From Calvatia gigantea (Eukaryota > Basidiomycota > Agaricomycetes > Agaricales > Lycoperdaceae): a DNA stretch of 64,000 bases. The stretch is from contig JACAAK010000003.1 of NCBI GenBank assembly GCA_025093985.1, positions 2,604,001-2,668,000 of the forward strand, given 5' to 3'. Below, one piece after another: positions 33,749 through 45,586 of this stretch (positions within the stretch are counted from its first letter, which is position 1; each line of letters starts with the position of its first letter). The notes beneath the pieces were generated by a model, which saw nothing but the letters and a program-made list of their open reading frames with translations, was not told the origin of the DNA and searched no databases. The position numbers were made by a program, and so were the translations under genes.

Positions 33749-34391
33749 GGCCTGAAGATATGCGCCGTGAATAGTGGCGTAGCGTCCGCGATGGTGTAGC
33801 AGGTTTCGGGTGTGGACGACCAGAACGAACGAAGGACGGACGGCCTGCAACAAACTCAACGAAGAACTGCGACAGATGGTGAAAGGAGAACTACAAACCC
33901 GATTTTATAGGCGTGACCAGCACACGATCTGGTCATGCAATCGTTGGTTCTCTCCATACTCAAGTTGTTGCATAAACAGATACGCACCCATTAAAGTTTT
34001 ATGGGGTTGCTCCTTCTGACTTCTTCGTGAGTGGTCTTCAGGTGGTGGTCGTGATGTCATACGCTCCGTGCTATGGGCGCCGAAGGAACAACCATGGATG
34101 GCATCCATAGCTTGAGTGAGTAGGAGTAGAGAATAGAGTTAGAGTGAACAGTGTGGTGAAAAGAAACTGGCTTAGCCAGTGCAAACGGTCCACTGGAGCC
34201 CGGTCGCTGCTGACCCAGACTGGACGACCCTGGCGAGAAATCATGTCCTAAAGGCACTGAAGCAGTTGAGTCTTCCAGGCCAAACATCAGTTGCAAAGAT
34301 ATAATATGGCAACCTGCTTCATAAACTACACGGACTATAGAACTCAAACTAGTGGGTATAAACTGGAACGAGAAACCAGCGGAAAGGCAGA
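33749..34391. other. intergenic (643 bp)
   Basis: Upstream of the coiled-coil gene and downstream of the J-domain gene, both on the minus strand. Open frames on either strand show no recognisable content. Confidence 0.4.
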
Positions 34392-35240
34392 TCACAGCGC
34401 AGAACCGAGGACCTTCATGGCCAGTGCTCGAATGATCTGTAATGTCATAAATTATCGGTCAGGATTCGAACAATATGGCATGAAGAGTATTTACCTCTGC
34501 CCTTTGGTCTCCACCGAGTTCACTGAACACCGCAGCAACTGACTTGCCTTTCGCATCTCGGACAGCTCCCAAGCGATTGCCAGCGAATGCACCAAGCATT
34601 AATCCAGGAACATTCGCAACAATGAATCCGATGCCTCCACCGCACGCCGCGCCCACCCAGCTCCAAATTGGAACGCGCCGCTCAACTTCAGGGCGTAACA
34701 GCTGCATGGCAGATAGGTCAATTGTGAACAAAAATATTAACCAAAACCCTCGCCTCATCGAACACATCCGCGAATACGCCTTCTGCATCTGGCTGCGCAG
34801 CGCTTCCCGCGGAGTTTTGGGAAGTACCCCCGCCAAAGGCATTCGCAAACTGCGAAAAGAAGTTGTACGTCGAGCTCGGGTTGTCCGTCCGATCTGACCG
34901 AGTATTATACAAAATATCGTACTCCTTGCGTCGTTGTGGATCAGATAGCACATAATAGGCATCTGCCACGGCCTGCCGTTATGTGTCAGTACTCATCCGT
35001 CCGGTTCCTTGGAGTCATGGCAGTCACCTGAAAACGTTCCGTGGCAGTTTGCTTTTCAGTAGGACTGACGTTAGCGAGCCGGTCGGGATGAGTCCTGTCT
35101 ACAAGCCATTAACGCCGAAACCCCAGAACAAGTCAAGGAACCAACCTCAAAGACTCCTTCCTGTATGCTTGTCGCACTTCCTCTTGCGTAGCAGATTGCG
35201 AAATGTTAAGAAGCTTATAGTAGTCAGGAAACTTGGACAT
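34392..35240 (-). CDS. J-domain (DnaJ) protein with glycine-zipper membrane segment
   Basis: Hsp40 co-chaperone. The start ATG (complement 35238-35240) gives MSKFPDYYKLLNISQSATQE, so the J domain begins at residue 5. The HPD motif that stimulates Hsp70 is rebuilt across an intron as RLTHPDRLA-type text (35094-35028 exon), followed by AVADAYYVLSDPQRRKEYD. A Gly/Ser spacer (NAFGGGTSQNSAGSAAQPDA) precedes VERRVPIWSWVGAACGGGIG and FIVANVPGLMLGAFAGNRLG, a Gly-rich membrane segment with GxxxG repeats, then AVRDAKGKSV. The last exon encodes IIRALAMKVLGSAL. The closest known type is a group of fungal J proteins with a similar Gly-rich tail. An upstream in-frame ATG could extend it by ~20 aa. Membrane location is inferred. 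Confidence 0.85.
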
Positions 35241-35453
35241 GCTGGTTGAAGGGCAGGGTGCATAAGCCCTGTCGTTCTCAATTCCAGACTGCCCATATGA
35301 CGTCATGGGACAATCCCTCACAAACACCATCTGGGTAGTGTTTAAGGTAAGAGTACATACAACAGCGGCAATATATAAAAATAGATAAACGAACGAGAAA
35401 TAAGCTCAACTTTTCTACAAGATAAGTCAAAGGATGCAAGATATCCCCATACC

Positions 35454-37975
35454 TCAGGTTTGGGGACTATCAGACGGTCCAAGCGGTGGAGGCGGCCGTG
35501 GTCGCTCATATGCTTCGGATATTCCTTCAGTCAGCGAATCCGAGGCGCTAAACTTTGGCCCACTAATTTGAGACTTCTGGGCCGCAACGCGAACCGTGCG
35601 ACCACCCCTACGTGGCCCCAAAGCCACCATGGTACTGCTCGGAAGAGAAACAGGAATTGAACTGACTGCTGTCCCGAGTAAGAAAGGCTTCAAAGCTGCG
35701 CTCGAGTCTCGAGGTGCAGGTTGGGAAGGGGATCTAGTTTCGTTGAGCATAGGACGTATATGGGGAGATGGAAGATCCCTTCGCTCGCCGGCAACGGACG
35801 GAAGAAGCATGGGCTTCAAATTCGATGCCGGATTTCCGAGTACTGAGCCGAGTTCGCCATTTCGCTCGCTGATGTGTAGCACGCCTTCTGCCTCGGTAGG
35901 TAGAGCGCCCAGTTGAAGAGTTCCTGTAGTTTCCGTACCGGCAGGTTCAGCCAGACCTAAGTCTCTCTTAGCGAAGTACCAGGCAATCCCACATCCGGGC
36001 ACCACTCACTATCAATGAAAGACGTCACATCGTATTGCGTCCCGGCTGAAGTTAATCTCATAGGAACACTGTTTTGGAGTGGCGATTCTAGTATGGAAGG
36101 TGATGGTAGATCCTGACTTGGAGGATGAGGAGGCAGCTGTGGTAATTTGCGGAAGGGGACCCTTGGTATCGAGGGCGGCTTGTCTCCCACTCCGCTCTCG
36201 GGACGAGGAGGAGGAAGGGGGAAAACGCTCAACGAGAACTCACTATGTTGGGACAAGGAATCAGTTCTGAGGGTGCTCTGAGGTCGGCTCTTGGCACTCG
36301 CTATCATGTCCCCACCCAATGGCGAAATTTCAAGAGCAGGTGCTGCCTCTAGAGGCTGAACACTCCCAGTGTCGACAGACAACAACCTTAGGTTGGTTAT
36401 ACTCTTGTCTAGCTCGTTTTGTTGCCGCATAAGCTCATCGAAAGAAGTGATACTGGGATTGGGATGTACTGGTGGTGTTTGGGCGACGAGAGGCGCTTGT
36501 CGGACGATTTCTATACTAGACCGTCCGTCCGTTGAAGCAGGAGGAGGTGCGATTTGGCGTAAAGACGGCTCTGGAATGATGGGAACGTTTGGTGTCTCCG
36601 GGAGACCGAAATTCATCGTGTAGTAGGTCAGCGAGATACCTGTCGATTCTCTGGTTGAGTCCGGAGCCTCCGTTGCTGGGGTTATAATATCAAAATGAAG
36701 ATCCTGTCTCCTTGGCCTTTTCGGCGATGTGATCGGCGTATTCGGGGGCCTTCGAACCGATTTCGGGGAAATTCTCGTCAATTCTACTAATGCCTCTTTC
36801 TTCTCAGTGCGGCTGACAAGCACAGAAAACCTGGAAGAGGTCGACACAAGAAGCGAAGGCCGAGTGGTGTCGGCAACGGCGGTTGGAGCTGGCTTGAAAT
36901 CCGTTGTCTTGATGATCGGATCCCTCGGTTTTGTGTGCTTGATAGCTGAACCCGCCTCGTGATCATCAGCAGTTGACCGGGCGACGCTGCGCTTGTCAAA
37001 AGTGCGGATTAGGCTATAGAGAAGGAGGATATATATACTGATAGCACGAAGGAAGCGACCGAGAATCGTTTCAGAGAAAGCAACTGTATAATCACCAGTC
37101 AGGGTCTTTAACCTGTCGTAAACCAATGAGGTAGACATACAGGTTGCGAGGTTGCCGGCACCCATTGCGGCTGTAATAACAAGGGCAAGGGCCAACGGGG
37201 TGTACGGGCGGAAAGAGGTCCACCACGTCACAGAAGCCAAGAGGACATTGAGGACAATTTTTAGAAAAAAGACTGTTGACGCTATGATCTCCAACGTAGA
37301 TTCAGCGACATAAAGGCTCCCATAACGACGCTGAGCGCTGACGATACGCCAGAGGATTTGCAGGAGTGATATCACAACGGCAAGCAACAGAGTGAACCAC
37401 TTCAAGACCAGTCCAACAAGGCCCCATCTTTTCCAGCTTGCACTATGAGGCTGCGATTGGATCCTATTTCGCGCTGGCTCTCGAATACACATACGTGGCT
37501 CTGATTTTGGGCGTTGAGCAACAGCCATCCAGATGAACAAGAACAAGAAGCCATATGATAAACCCAATCCAACTTCCCGTGCCACGACGAAAGCGGACAC
37601 AACGCCTGGGTCAACATTCAGGGCGATCTGTGTAGGCCCAAGGATAAGAAGCCGACCAAGATCGAGGATGGCGGCAATGAAGAGCAGAAGTGACGCAGTG
37701 CACAAGTACAGCGCGGTGCTAATAACAACATAAACCGCGAGAATCTTTACAGGAAGGGGACGTACGTACGAATTCGCCCGTTTCATAGTGAAAATGAATG
37801 TGATAAATCCCATAGCCATCAACCCAACACAGAACAGAGGGATGTCAGCCAGAATGGCCTCGAACTATTTCAATGCTCATCCAGTCAACGAATCCGGACA
37901 TGGAAACCATGCGGCTTTACTTACAGCAAGGTCCTCGTCAAGAGCAACATTCAAACTAAAAGCCTTGCCAACCAT
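35454..37975 (-). CDS. seven-transmembrane protein with long cytoplasmic tail, 802 aa
   Basis: Three exons fit in phase: 37975-37925, 37864-36010 and 35956-35454. After MVGKAFSLNVALDEDLA, seven hydrophobic segments are visible: AILADIPLFCVGLMAMGFIT; ILAVYVVISTALYLCTASLL; VSAFVVAREVGLGLSYGFLF; LVLKWFTLLLAVVISLLQIL; IIASTVFFLKIVLNVLLASV; LALALVITAAMGAGNLATC; and FLRAISIYILLLYSLIRTF. No signal peptide is evident. The remaining ~510 residues are polar, Ser/Pro-rich and disordered, with many potential phosphorylation sites. No known family is recognised; the topology resembles fungal orphan seven-TM receptors such as those described in basidiomycetes, but this is inference. A 54-nt intron near the end replaces an in-frame stop that would otherwise end the protein after SLRET. 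Confidence 0.7.
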
Positions 37976-38571
37976 ATTACCCGATTGCAAATCGGTAACT
38001 TAAAGGGCCTTGAAAAGAACGAAAAAAGTAGAGAGAAGATCCTCGAAATCGTCCCGCAATCCGAGATAACCACCGAGAGTCAATCCAGGTCTTAAGCCCA
38101 GCAGTTTGCGGCCCTCCAAAGGAGACGTTTTGTCGCAATGTTGGCAGAAGGTTGAGAGAAAGAGAGATGAGAAAATGTGATCCCAGGACCGGCGATTCAC
38201 TGACGACTCCTTTCCAGAACGGGCCCTTGACGACCATTCACGTTCGAGACGGTATCAGTGTTGATACAGTTACTGAGAACATCAAAAAACATAACGTATT
38301 TGGGTTTGATATTGACTTAGTTGGAAATCATTAAGGTCCCGAGGCCTGGCTCGACATACCAATGCCGTGTGTTTCGATGATTTCACAGACTATGCACCGC
38401 TCCCGCGGAGAATAGTATGCCTTTGTTATTTATCGGGATAATCATCGGGCTTTCCCCTCATAGACAAGGCAGGGATATGTGATTATTATAGGGCTCACTA
38501 TGTACTCAACAACCAGCGATACAAAGGATAGCAATTTTCAAACATCATGTAGAAGTCCGTGAAAACGTGAA
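37976..38571. other. intergenic (596 bp)
   Basis: Between two minus-strand genes. Presumed promoter of the seven-TM gene and 3' UTR of the LIM gene. No coding content is recognised. Confidence 0.4.
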
Positions 38572-41479
38572 TCAGGCTTCCCATTGGCTGGAGGAACTGG
38601 CACCAGTGAGCTGCCTCACCAAGAACACCCCTCGACCTTCATCAATACTCTTTGAACTTCGCAGACCAATGACACTCCTAGGCCTTTGCCGACCTGAGCT
38701 GATACTACCCAGTTGTTTAGTTGGACTTAGGCTCCGGGTAGGACTAATTGAACCTCCCGTGAGTTGTTTGAGCAAGCCTGCATCAACACCGCCCAAGCCT
38801 GTAAATTGTCGTGCAATTGTGGTAGTTCCTGTCGAGTGCGGCACAATTTGGCCACCCGGACCAATCTGGTTTGGGTCCGAGTATGTGTGTGTAGGGGGCG
38901 CTTGAGGCGACCCACCCACGCTAAGCATCAACTGGGGATAAATATGAGGCCGCAGGAAATCGTTTGACTGTAGCGATACTCACTAGGCATTCTCTACACC
39001 AAACCCGACCATCTGCATCAGTTTTTGCAGCACTATCAAGTTTCTTTCCACAACCAGGTTCCTTCTTCTTCTCCTCGCTCCGACCCAACATCCAGGAGTT
39101 GGATTTTGAGGGTGGTCGCTTCCCACCACAAACCAGGCAGTCCATGTGCCACCTCGAACCCTGAGGGCCAGGAACAACACCCCTTTCCATAGGGGAAACA
39201 GACTTGTGGCAGCCGGGACATGTCGACCTGCTTCCAAAGCGGGGGAATGAGGTTGCATTGGCAGGGGCAGTTGAGGCCGGTCGTTCAAAACGGCTGGAGC
39301 TGTGGTTCGAACTGTTCCTCCGAGGCGACGGCACTTTAGTTAGACTGTCGTCATTCTTCGGCTGTGCTTTTTCGTGCGGAACCCCGAGGGAGGTAGCACT
39401 CGGCGACTTTCGAATCACAACCTTCTCCGGTGGTGCACACTATCATCTCATGAGACATTTTATGGAATATCGAAATTGGCAAAACGTACATCAACGTGAG
39501 CAGGACCGGCCCTTGACTTGACAAAAATGGCCTGCCCGTGACGACTTTCGTTGAAAACGCCGTGGCAGACGGTACATCTGAAACAGCCCTTGTGGAAGGT
39601 CTTGGGGGGGTCTTCAACATTGTCGGTGGGAACTGTGACAAACTTTCCGCCTTCTTGCAACGAAAACAATGGGTTGTTGCACCTCGCACATATTGTGGTT
39701 GCGGGTATATCGCCAATGACTTCGTCCAGGTTCGGCGTCAAGGCTTTCGTTGAAGTTTTGGTAGGGGTTCCCACAGTGCCGGATCTGACTCTGAGGGTTG
39801 ACTGAGGCGTTTGGCCAGGAGTGTTTAACTGACTTTTAGTCTCCTCCATAATAATGCTTTCTTGAGTCGAAAGGGAATCCCGGTGGTTATATCGTGAAGG
39901 TTGGCTGAAGACGTGATCGGGAGCCCTGGGGGGTGAGTCGGCCTCGGAAAATGATGATTGAGTGGTAGCATCAGAAATGTCGGACATGAGATCAGGCGTC
40001 GAAGGTGAAGATGGAGACATCGGTTCAACGCGTGATATTGGAATTGGTATCTTTGACCCGAAACTACTTCTGAGGGATGTAGTCGAGCGTGACATATGAA
40101 GAGGGGATACGGATATCGTGGGTGATGATTCCAGCAGTGTCACCGTCGACACCGCAGGAGATACCATTGAGTTTCTAAGAAACCTGTTCTTCATTTCTTC
40201 GATGGCATCTGCATTCGGCACAGGATTACCTGGCGCTCGACGCGGGCTTCCAGATACTGAAGGCGACCCAGCATCGGACTGCTCTTCAAGGTCAAGACTC
40301 TTGAAACGTTCCAATCGGCGGAGTGAACTTGGGCTACCATCAGGGCGACCTGATCGTGTTTGCGCTGGACCAGAGGAAACACTGGTACCCCGAAGTCGGT
40401 AATCCTTACCGATAGTGCCCAGGCGATGGCTGAGTTCCTCAATCGCAGGACTTCCTTCACGACTTTTTGCAATTCCCAAGCGCTGTTCTAGTTCTTCAAT
40501 AGCTGGGCTAGACTCCCGGTACCTATTGTTGCCATTTGAAGACATGTTGTATCCTCCTGGATAACGCCGCTCCAAAGGTGAGCCTGGTTTCTCAATGATT
40601 CGTTTGGACATTCGGGGTTCACGCGAAAGGCAGGTGTCGAAGCACTCAGCACATGAGGGTCGTCCAAGCAAATCGACCATAGGCGCATCGCCTATGTTTT
40701 TGCAGCACCCTTCACAGTTGAAACATTTCTTATGCCAGTATTTATCCGCAACATAAACAAACCCTCCCTCGGCCTTGAGAATGGTGACAGGCTTAGAGCA
40801 GTTTGGGCAAAGTCCCTTCGAGCCTCCACTGACGATAAAGCATTGTCGACACAGAAAGCGTGGTTCGTCTGAAGTACATCCGGGATCAGGGTATATGGTT
40901 GCATCGGGGATGAATGGGGTAGCGCAAGCAGCACAAGAATGTGTGGCGAGTGATTCCCTGGGCTGCAGCACCGAACCATATACTTTGGAAAGTGTCGTAT
41001 CGTGAGGCGTTAGGGAAGGCAAAATCCCGGATTCGGGGTTTGGACCAGTCACCGTTGGCTTAAGGGGAGAAACAGGTCGACCCGACTGGGAAGCAGCTGA
41101 AGCAATGTGATCGGCGATGCGATTATCCAATGAAGTAGATCCAGTGATTTGAGTGCCAATGCTACGAGGAAAGCGCTTCGCAGCAGAACTAGAGGCGACG
41201 GAGGAACTCGAAGCTCCTTCAGGCGGACCCCGACTCTTGGGTCGAACAGGGGATGTTGATCTTTCACGGGATACATAGGTTTTCGACCACTTGTCTTGCT
41301 CTTCTCGAAGCGTAGTCTGAGTCCAAGAGACTGCAGGGGCTGATCACAGTGCAGAGCACGAGTTCAGTTCGTTAGCTTAGTACGCATGTGATTGGCGGAT
41401 GCTCACCGACAACAGAACCGCCGCATTTGCTGCAACGTTGGTCAGCAACGATATCACCACATCTGCGACAGAATCCCAT
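38572..41479 (-). CDS. LIM-domain protein (paxillin-like), several LIM repeats
   Basis: Zinc-binding adaptor. The first exon gives MGFCRRCGDIVADQRCSKCG, a short treble-clef-like CxxC/CxxC unit, then APAVSWTQTTLREEQDKWSK. LIM 1 runs from CAACATPFIPDATIYPDPGC through CRQCFIVSGGSKGLCPNCSK, YWHKKCFNCEGCCKNIGD and CAECFDTCL. After ~280 Ser/Pro residues with two SSPAIEELEQRLG-like repeats, LIM 2 has CARCNNPLFSLQEGG, FHKGCFRCTVCHGVFNE and CAPPEKV. LIM 3 has CPGCHKSVSPMERG, WHMDCLVCGG and CGKKLDSAAKTDADGRVWCR. It ends with a disordered tail containing RSLSPTKQLGS. Fungal relatives such as Pxl1 act at polarised growth sites with actin and Rho signalling; that role is inferred. Start ATG complement 41477-41479. 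Confidence 0.85.
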
Positions 41480-41808
41480 TAGGGTCCACTACCGTGCTGA
41501 GTGCGTTCAATGCAGGACTGATAAACGGTTACGAAAGAAGAGCGTGCAGCTTCAACTGGAAGGGCTAAACAAGCCATATTAAACAGTTCAACTACTTTGT
41601 TTGCACGTGACCCCTGCGTCTTTAATTGAACGTCGAGCGGGGATCATCGATCACCGACCACCGACTGAATCTGGAATTAGAACGCATTGAGCATTGAGTG
41701 TACGTACCAGTGATTGCTTGCCCTGACTTGCGTATCGCATACCTATTGTGTCGCGAACGACATTTGTGTCTGATAGCAACCTCCTTGAAGTTTTCAGAAT
41801 CTCAGACG
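41480..41808. promoter_or_regulatory. divergent promoter, LIM protein / DNA glycosylase
   Basis: A 329-bp gap between head-to-head starts. CACGTGACC occurs near 41606 (E-box-like). Role inferred from position. Confidence 0.35.
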
Positions 41809-42812
41809 ATGTCTTCTCCGTATTTCTGTCCCGGAAAAAGGAGACAACGCAGGATATCAATGGATGGGCCTTCATCTCATAACCGACGCGAAGAGGATGA
41901 ACGTCTCAGGAACATTGATCAGGCCATTGGGCAACCCCAAGATCAACCCATGTTTAATAACCCCCTGTTTCGCTCCTACGTTCGCAGTTTCCTTGACCTC
42001 TACCAGCAACTTTCCCTCCTCAAGCCAAAACTCATTCAAGGTGATCCAGATATAGTACAAAATGTCAACCGCACACTCACCACAATGCCTAGAATCTGTT
42101 GCGGACGACCCCTGGAAATTACTCGTTGCAGTGACATTACTAAATAAAACTACCAGCAAGGCCGCAATCCCGATATTCTGGGAACTAATGAAGAGGTGGC
42201 CATCACCATGGGCCATGTCGCAAGGTTGGTGGATCACGGGCGAGTGATAATCAGAGTGTTTGAAAGTTCTACTTTTAAGCCGATCAGGCCGAGCTGAGGG
42301 ACCACATTTATCGCCTTGGAATACACAACGTTCGTTCCCAACGGTTAATCGAAATGTCAATCGCCTACATTCGGGACCCACCTTATGAACACGATGCTCG
42401 CCCTTCGAGACCTAAAGTATCCGCCAAGCAAATGTCTGTCGGCGTCGTACATCGCCACCAGGGAAATTATTCTCCAACTCCCATTTCCCATCTACCTGGA
42501 ATAGGCTCTTACGCGTTGGACTCTTACCGTATATTTTGTCCAAGTCACAACAATCCGTTTTGCGACGAGTGGAAGGCCGTTCTGCCTACAGACAAGGAAT
42601 TGGTTCTTTACCTGGTGCGTTTGACCTGTACGGTTGTGTCATTTTACCGTTGATACGATATGACAAAGCGTTGGAAATGGGCATACGAGGAACGCAAGGA
42701 ATGGTCACCGCTCACGGGACGTGTCGTCCCTGCCGACATTCCGTTTCTTGAGGCACTTATCGAAGAATTTACAAAATACCATGTCCGCTCCGCCGAAGGC
42801 AGAAATAGGTAA
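41809..42812 (+). CDS. MBD4-type HhH-GPD DNA glycosylase, 280 aa
   Basis: Base-excision DNA glycosylase related to the catalytic domain of MBD4, which removes T or U from G mismatches. Exons 41809-42040, 42093-42224, 42280-42614 and 42669-42812 fit in phase. Family text: SVADDPWKLLVAVTLLNKTT then SKAAIPIFWELMKRWPSPWA; LRDHIYRLGIHNVRSQRLIE; and the helix-hairpin-helix HLPGIGSYALDSYRIFC, in which the conserved Asp before SYRIFC is the expected catalytic residue. DEWK...VLPTDKELVLYLRWKWAYEE completes the MBD4-like end. There is no methyl-CpG-binding domain and no FeS cluster. The N-terminal ~70 residues (FNNPLFRSYVRSFLDLYQQL) have no known motif. The ATG at 41809 is the first ATG in frame after upstream non-ATG sequence. 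Confidence 0.88.
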
Positions 42813-42966
42813 CAAGAAGGCATAATGGGGTATTACCATAATTCACACGTGGTCATATATACTAATGAAAAGCCTTGTATTCTCGACCAGCTTGGTTGTT
42901 CACAGCTTAGCCTGCAATATAGGCTGCCAGTCGACGCGTTCCACCTACTCGGTTGACGTAATCAGC

Positions 42967-45112
42967 TCATTGAAAATTCAAAATACTGGAACAGCGCACC
43001 ATTTCTGGGCATAATTCGGCTACTGACGACGCACCAAGTAGTCTCATAGCTGTCACGATCTCCCTCTGCAAAATCTGGGCGATCTTCACAACTCCCAAAA
43101 CCCCGTATACCTATTTTACGTTACCACATGTACCTGTGACTAGAATGAAGCGTCGTCTGACTTACGCTTTGAGCGTAAAGGAAGGCTCGGCCAAGTCCCA
43201 CTGCTGTGGCACCCAAGCACAATGCTTTGACTACATCTGTTCCTCGATGGATACCACCTTTTGATGCAGTATCAGGCCGAGTTTTGTTCACAGTCAATCT
43301 GCGTACCATCAATGTACACTGAACCGTGTGCGAGTCAGAATAGGGAGAGAATCAGGAGATCGACAAGTCCGAGTTGTACCTTCGACCTTGCTAAAGATAT
43401 CGGGTCGCTTCCGGCGGAGCCTATACAAGACTTCCAACGATGGCATAGAACTGAAGGTAATGTGATCATCGTTTGTCTATATGTCCATATTGTTGTCTGA
43501 CCACCTACTATTCAAGTTGCCGGCCTCCGTCACGGTCAGTTGTCAAGCGCCTACGAAAGAATTTCGCTATACAACTTACCGCCATGATTTGAGAGAAGGA
43601 TTCCATCAACTCCTGCCTCAGCCGCGAGCACGGCATCCTACTCATGACATGAGAGTCAGCAATCTGTGACCATCGATCACGATTTGGTTCACCTCAACAC
43701 ATTGAATGCCTAGTAAACTTAGCGTTAGTTCGTATAAATTGTGATTCTCGTCTACTCACCTTTGATCACTATAGGAAGCCTTGTGATCCCCCTCAACCAT
43801 GGGATCGTCTGGCACTAAAGTCAAGTTATGTTGCAAGTAACCACAACTGGACGACAAACTTTCTCCCATGTCATATTCCGGTCATCGTTAGCGGTAAGTG
43901 CACCAGCGGTGCCCAGGCCATCCACCTCTTTCTCCGGGACACCCCCTTCTGACCAGTACTTCGGAGCTCCCACTTCTTCGTCCTCCAATTCCCAAGGATT
44001 ACGAATATCTCTCTCACGATTGCCGGCCACGATCGCATCGACAGTAAGGAAGATGGCCTTGTAACCTAGACTTTCAGCCTCTCTGACCCGTTGTTCCGCA
44101 ATGCTGTCATTAGCATGTTTGTAAAGTTGGAAAAAGAGCACTTGTCCTGGGGTGGCAGTTTCCATGATGCCACTGAACGACAGAGATGCATTTGATGACA
44201 CCATCTGGATGATCCCCGTCTGCCTAGCGCCTTTGGTGATGTTGGCCTCGCCTGGAAGGCATGATCAATCCCAAAAATTCAGATATATTTGCGATCACTT
44301 GCCATCCGGGTGTCCTAACTTTGCGAGCGCGGCGCCACTTACGAAGACGGGAATTGAAGACTTGAAACCAAGAATGCGGGTTGAAGGATCGCATTTTCCG
44401 ACCGCACGCATTACTCGGGCATTGAAAAAGAACCGAGAAAAAGCGCGTGCATTCTCTCTGTGGGCTGGTTAAATGTTATGGGCTCGTCAGGGCCTTCAAT
44501 GGTCAGTATCTCTCACTTATTTCGTCGTCTGCAGCAGATGTATAGTAAGCTCTAGCTTTGCTAGACAGTACTTGGCGCGCGGCCGCCTGAAAGATAATCA
44601 GTTAGTTTTGTCTAGGCAAGTGTGCTTTTACTAACCTCCATGTCGTTAAGGTTGAGAATCCTTTGAAGGGGGGGCCTTCTCTTCGCTGCCTCTTCGATTC
44701 GCTGTTCATCCTTTGTTTTCTTCCGGTTTTGTTGACTCAAAGCCAAGAGCTGGCTGGCTTCGGTACTGAGCTTACCGAGATGTTTTGAAGACGGAAGGTT
44801 CTTTTCCAAAGCATCCGGGGAGTGAATAGGCTCATAGGCGGCCGTAGCATCTCGTCCTGCGTACGTGAGTATGATCTTTGCTCCTCCGGGGTGTTCCTAT
44901 TATATGGAGTGAGCATAGACGGAACACGAGTGGAAGAGATAATATATACGGATAGGAACTCCGTAACGTCGTAGACGTTGTTCTGGATGATGACCCAACA
45001 TGACCTGCCGGTGCGTCATAGATCAATATGACCCTTCCAGTGCACGCCCGTCTCCGGAGACTCACTGCGGGGTGTTATGTTGGGCAACCTGTTCCAATGT
45101 CCAAGCGGGCAT
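42967..45112 (-). CDS. flavocytochrome b2-type L-lactate dehydrogenase
   Basis: FMN-dependent L-2-hydroxy acid dehydrogenase with a fused cytochrome b5 domain, like yeast Cyb2. The start ATG (complement 45110-45112) gives [20 protein letters not shown] then [14 protein letters not shown] and [20 protein letters not shown], with the heme-ligand HPGG and a second histidine in [10 protein letters not shown]. The TIM-barrel domain shows [40 protein letters not shown] (LTVD), [25 protein letters not shown] and [20 protein letters not shown], then [16 protein letters not shown]. All catalytic landmarks of the FMN_dh family are present. The protein starts directly with the b5 domain, so no mitochondrial presequence is visible. 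The last few codons are uncertain (stop at 42967 or a little further on). Confidence 0.88.
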
Positions 45113-45586
45113 GACGGGTGGAAAAGCAGATGTTAGATGGAAGGGGTTTTGGGGGGGCTAATTAAAAACGGCCAGTGTGTGAACACGCTTCAGCGGACGC
45201 TGCGACGACTTCCAGGGACTTTCCCCGGGCCGCCTTCTGGGCCGGGCACATGTGGCAATTTAATGCATAATGGTTGAAGCGAAGACGTTCCGGATACAGT
45301 ATTTCTTCTGATACTCTACAGTAGTATTGGAAGAAATACACTCGAAGGGTTCAGTCATGTCAAAGAACCGGAGTCTCGTCAGGCTCGAGACATGACTCCA
45401 GCGATTACACGAAGGAGCGGCGTCCAATATAATAGCCGTGGGTGCCAGGGAGGACCTGAGGCACGTGACTGCGCGTTGTTTGTCAGTGTTAGAAATGAAC
45501 CGCGAAAGGGCGTTGGCCAATCAACAGCGAATGTTTTCAGTGACAAGTCTTGTTGCTATTGTCAGCGCCGTTCTTGCTCCTCCGCC
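45113..45586. promoter_or_regulatory. divergent promoter, flavocytochrome b2 / SAP protein
   Basis: A 474-bp gap between head-to-head starts. An open frame covers the 3' half but has no ATG upstream of 45587. GCACGTGACTGCG near 45461 is E-box-like. Role inferred from position. Confidence 0.35.

Noticed and set aside
35957..36009. Stop after SLRET as the end of the second seven-TM protein
   Set aside because: A canonical 54-nt GTGAGT-TTAG intron covers this stop and joins in phase to a further 167 codons of similar composition.
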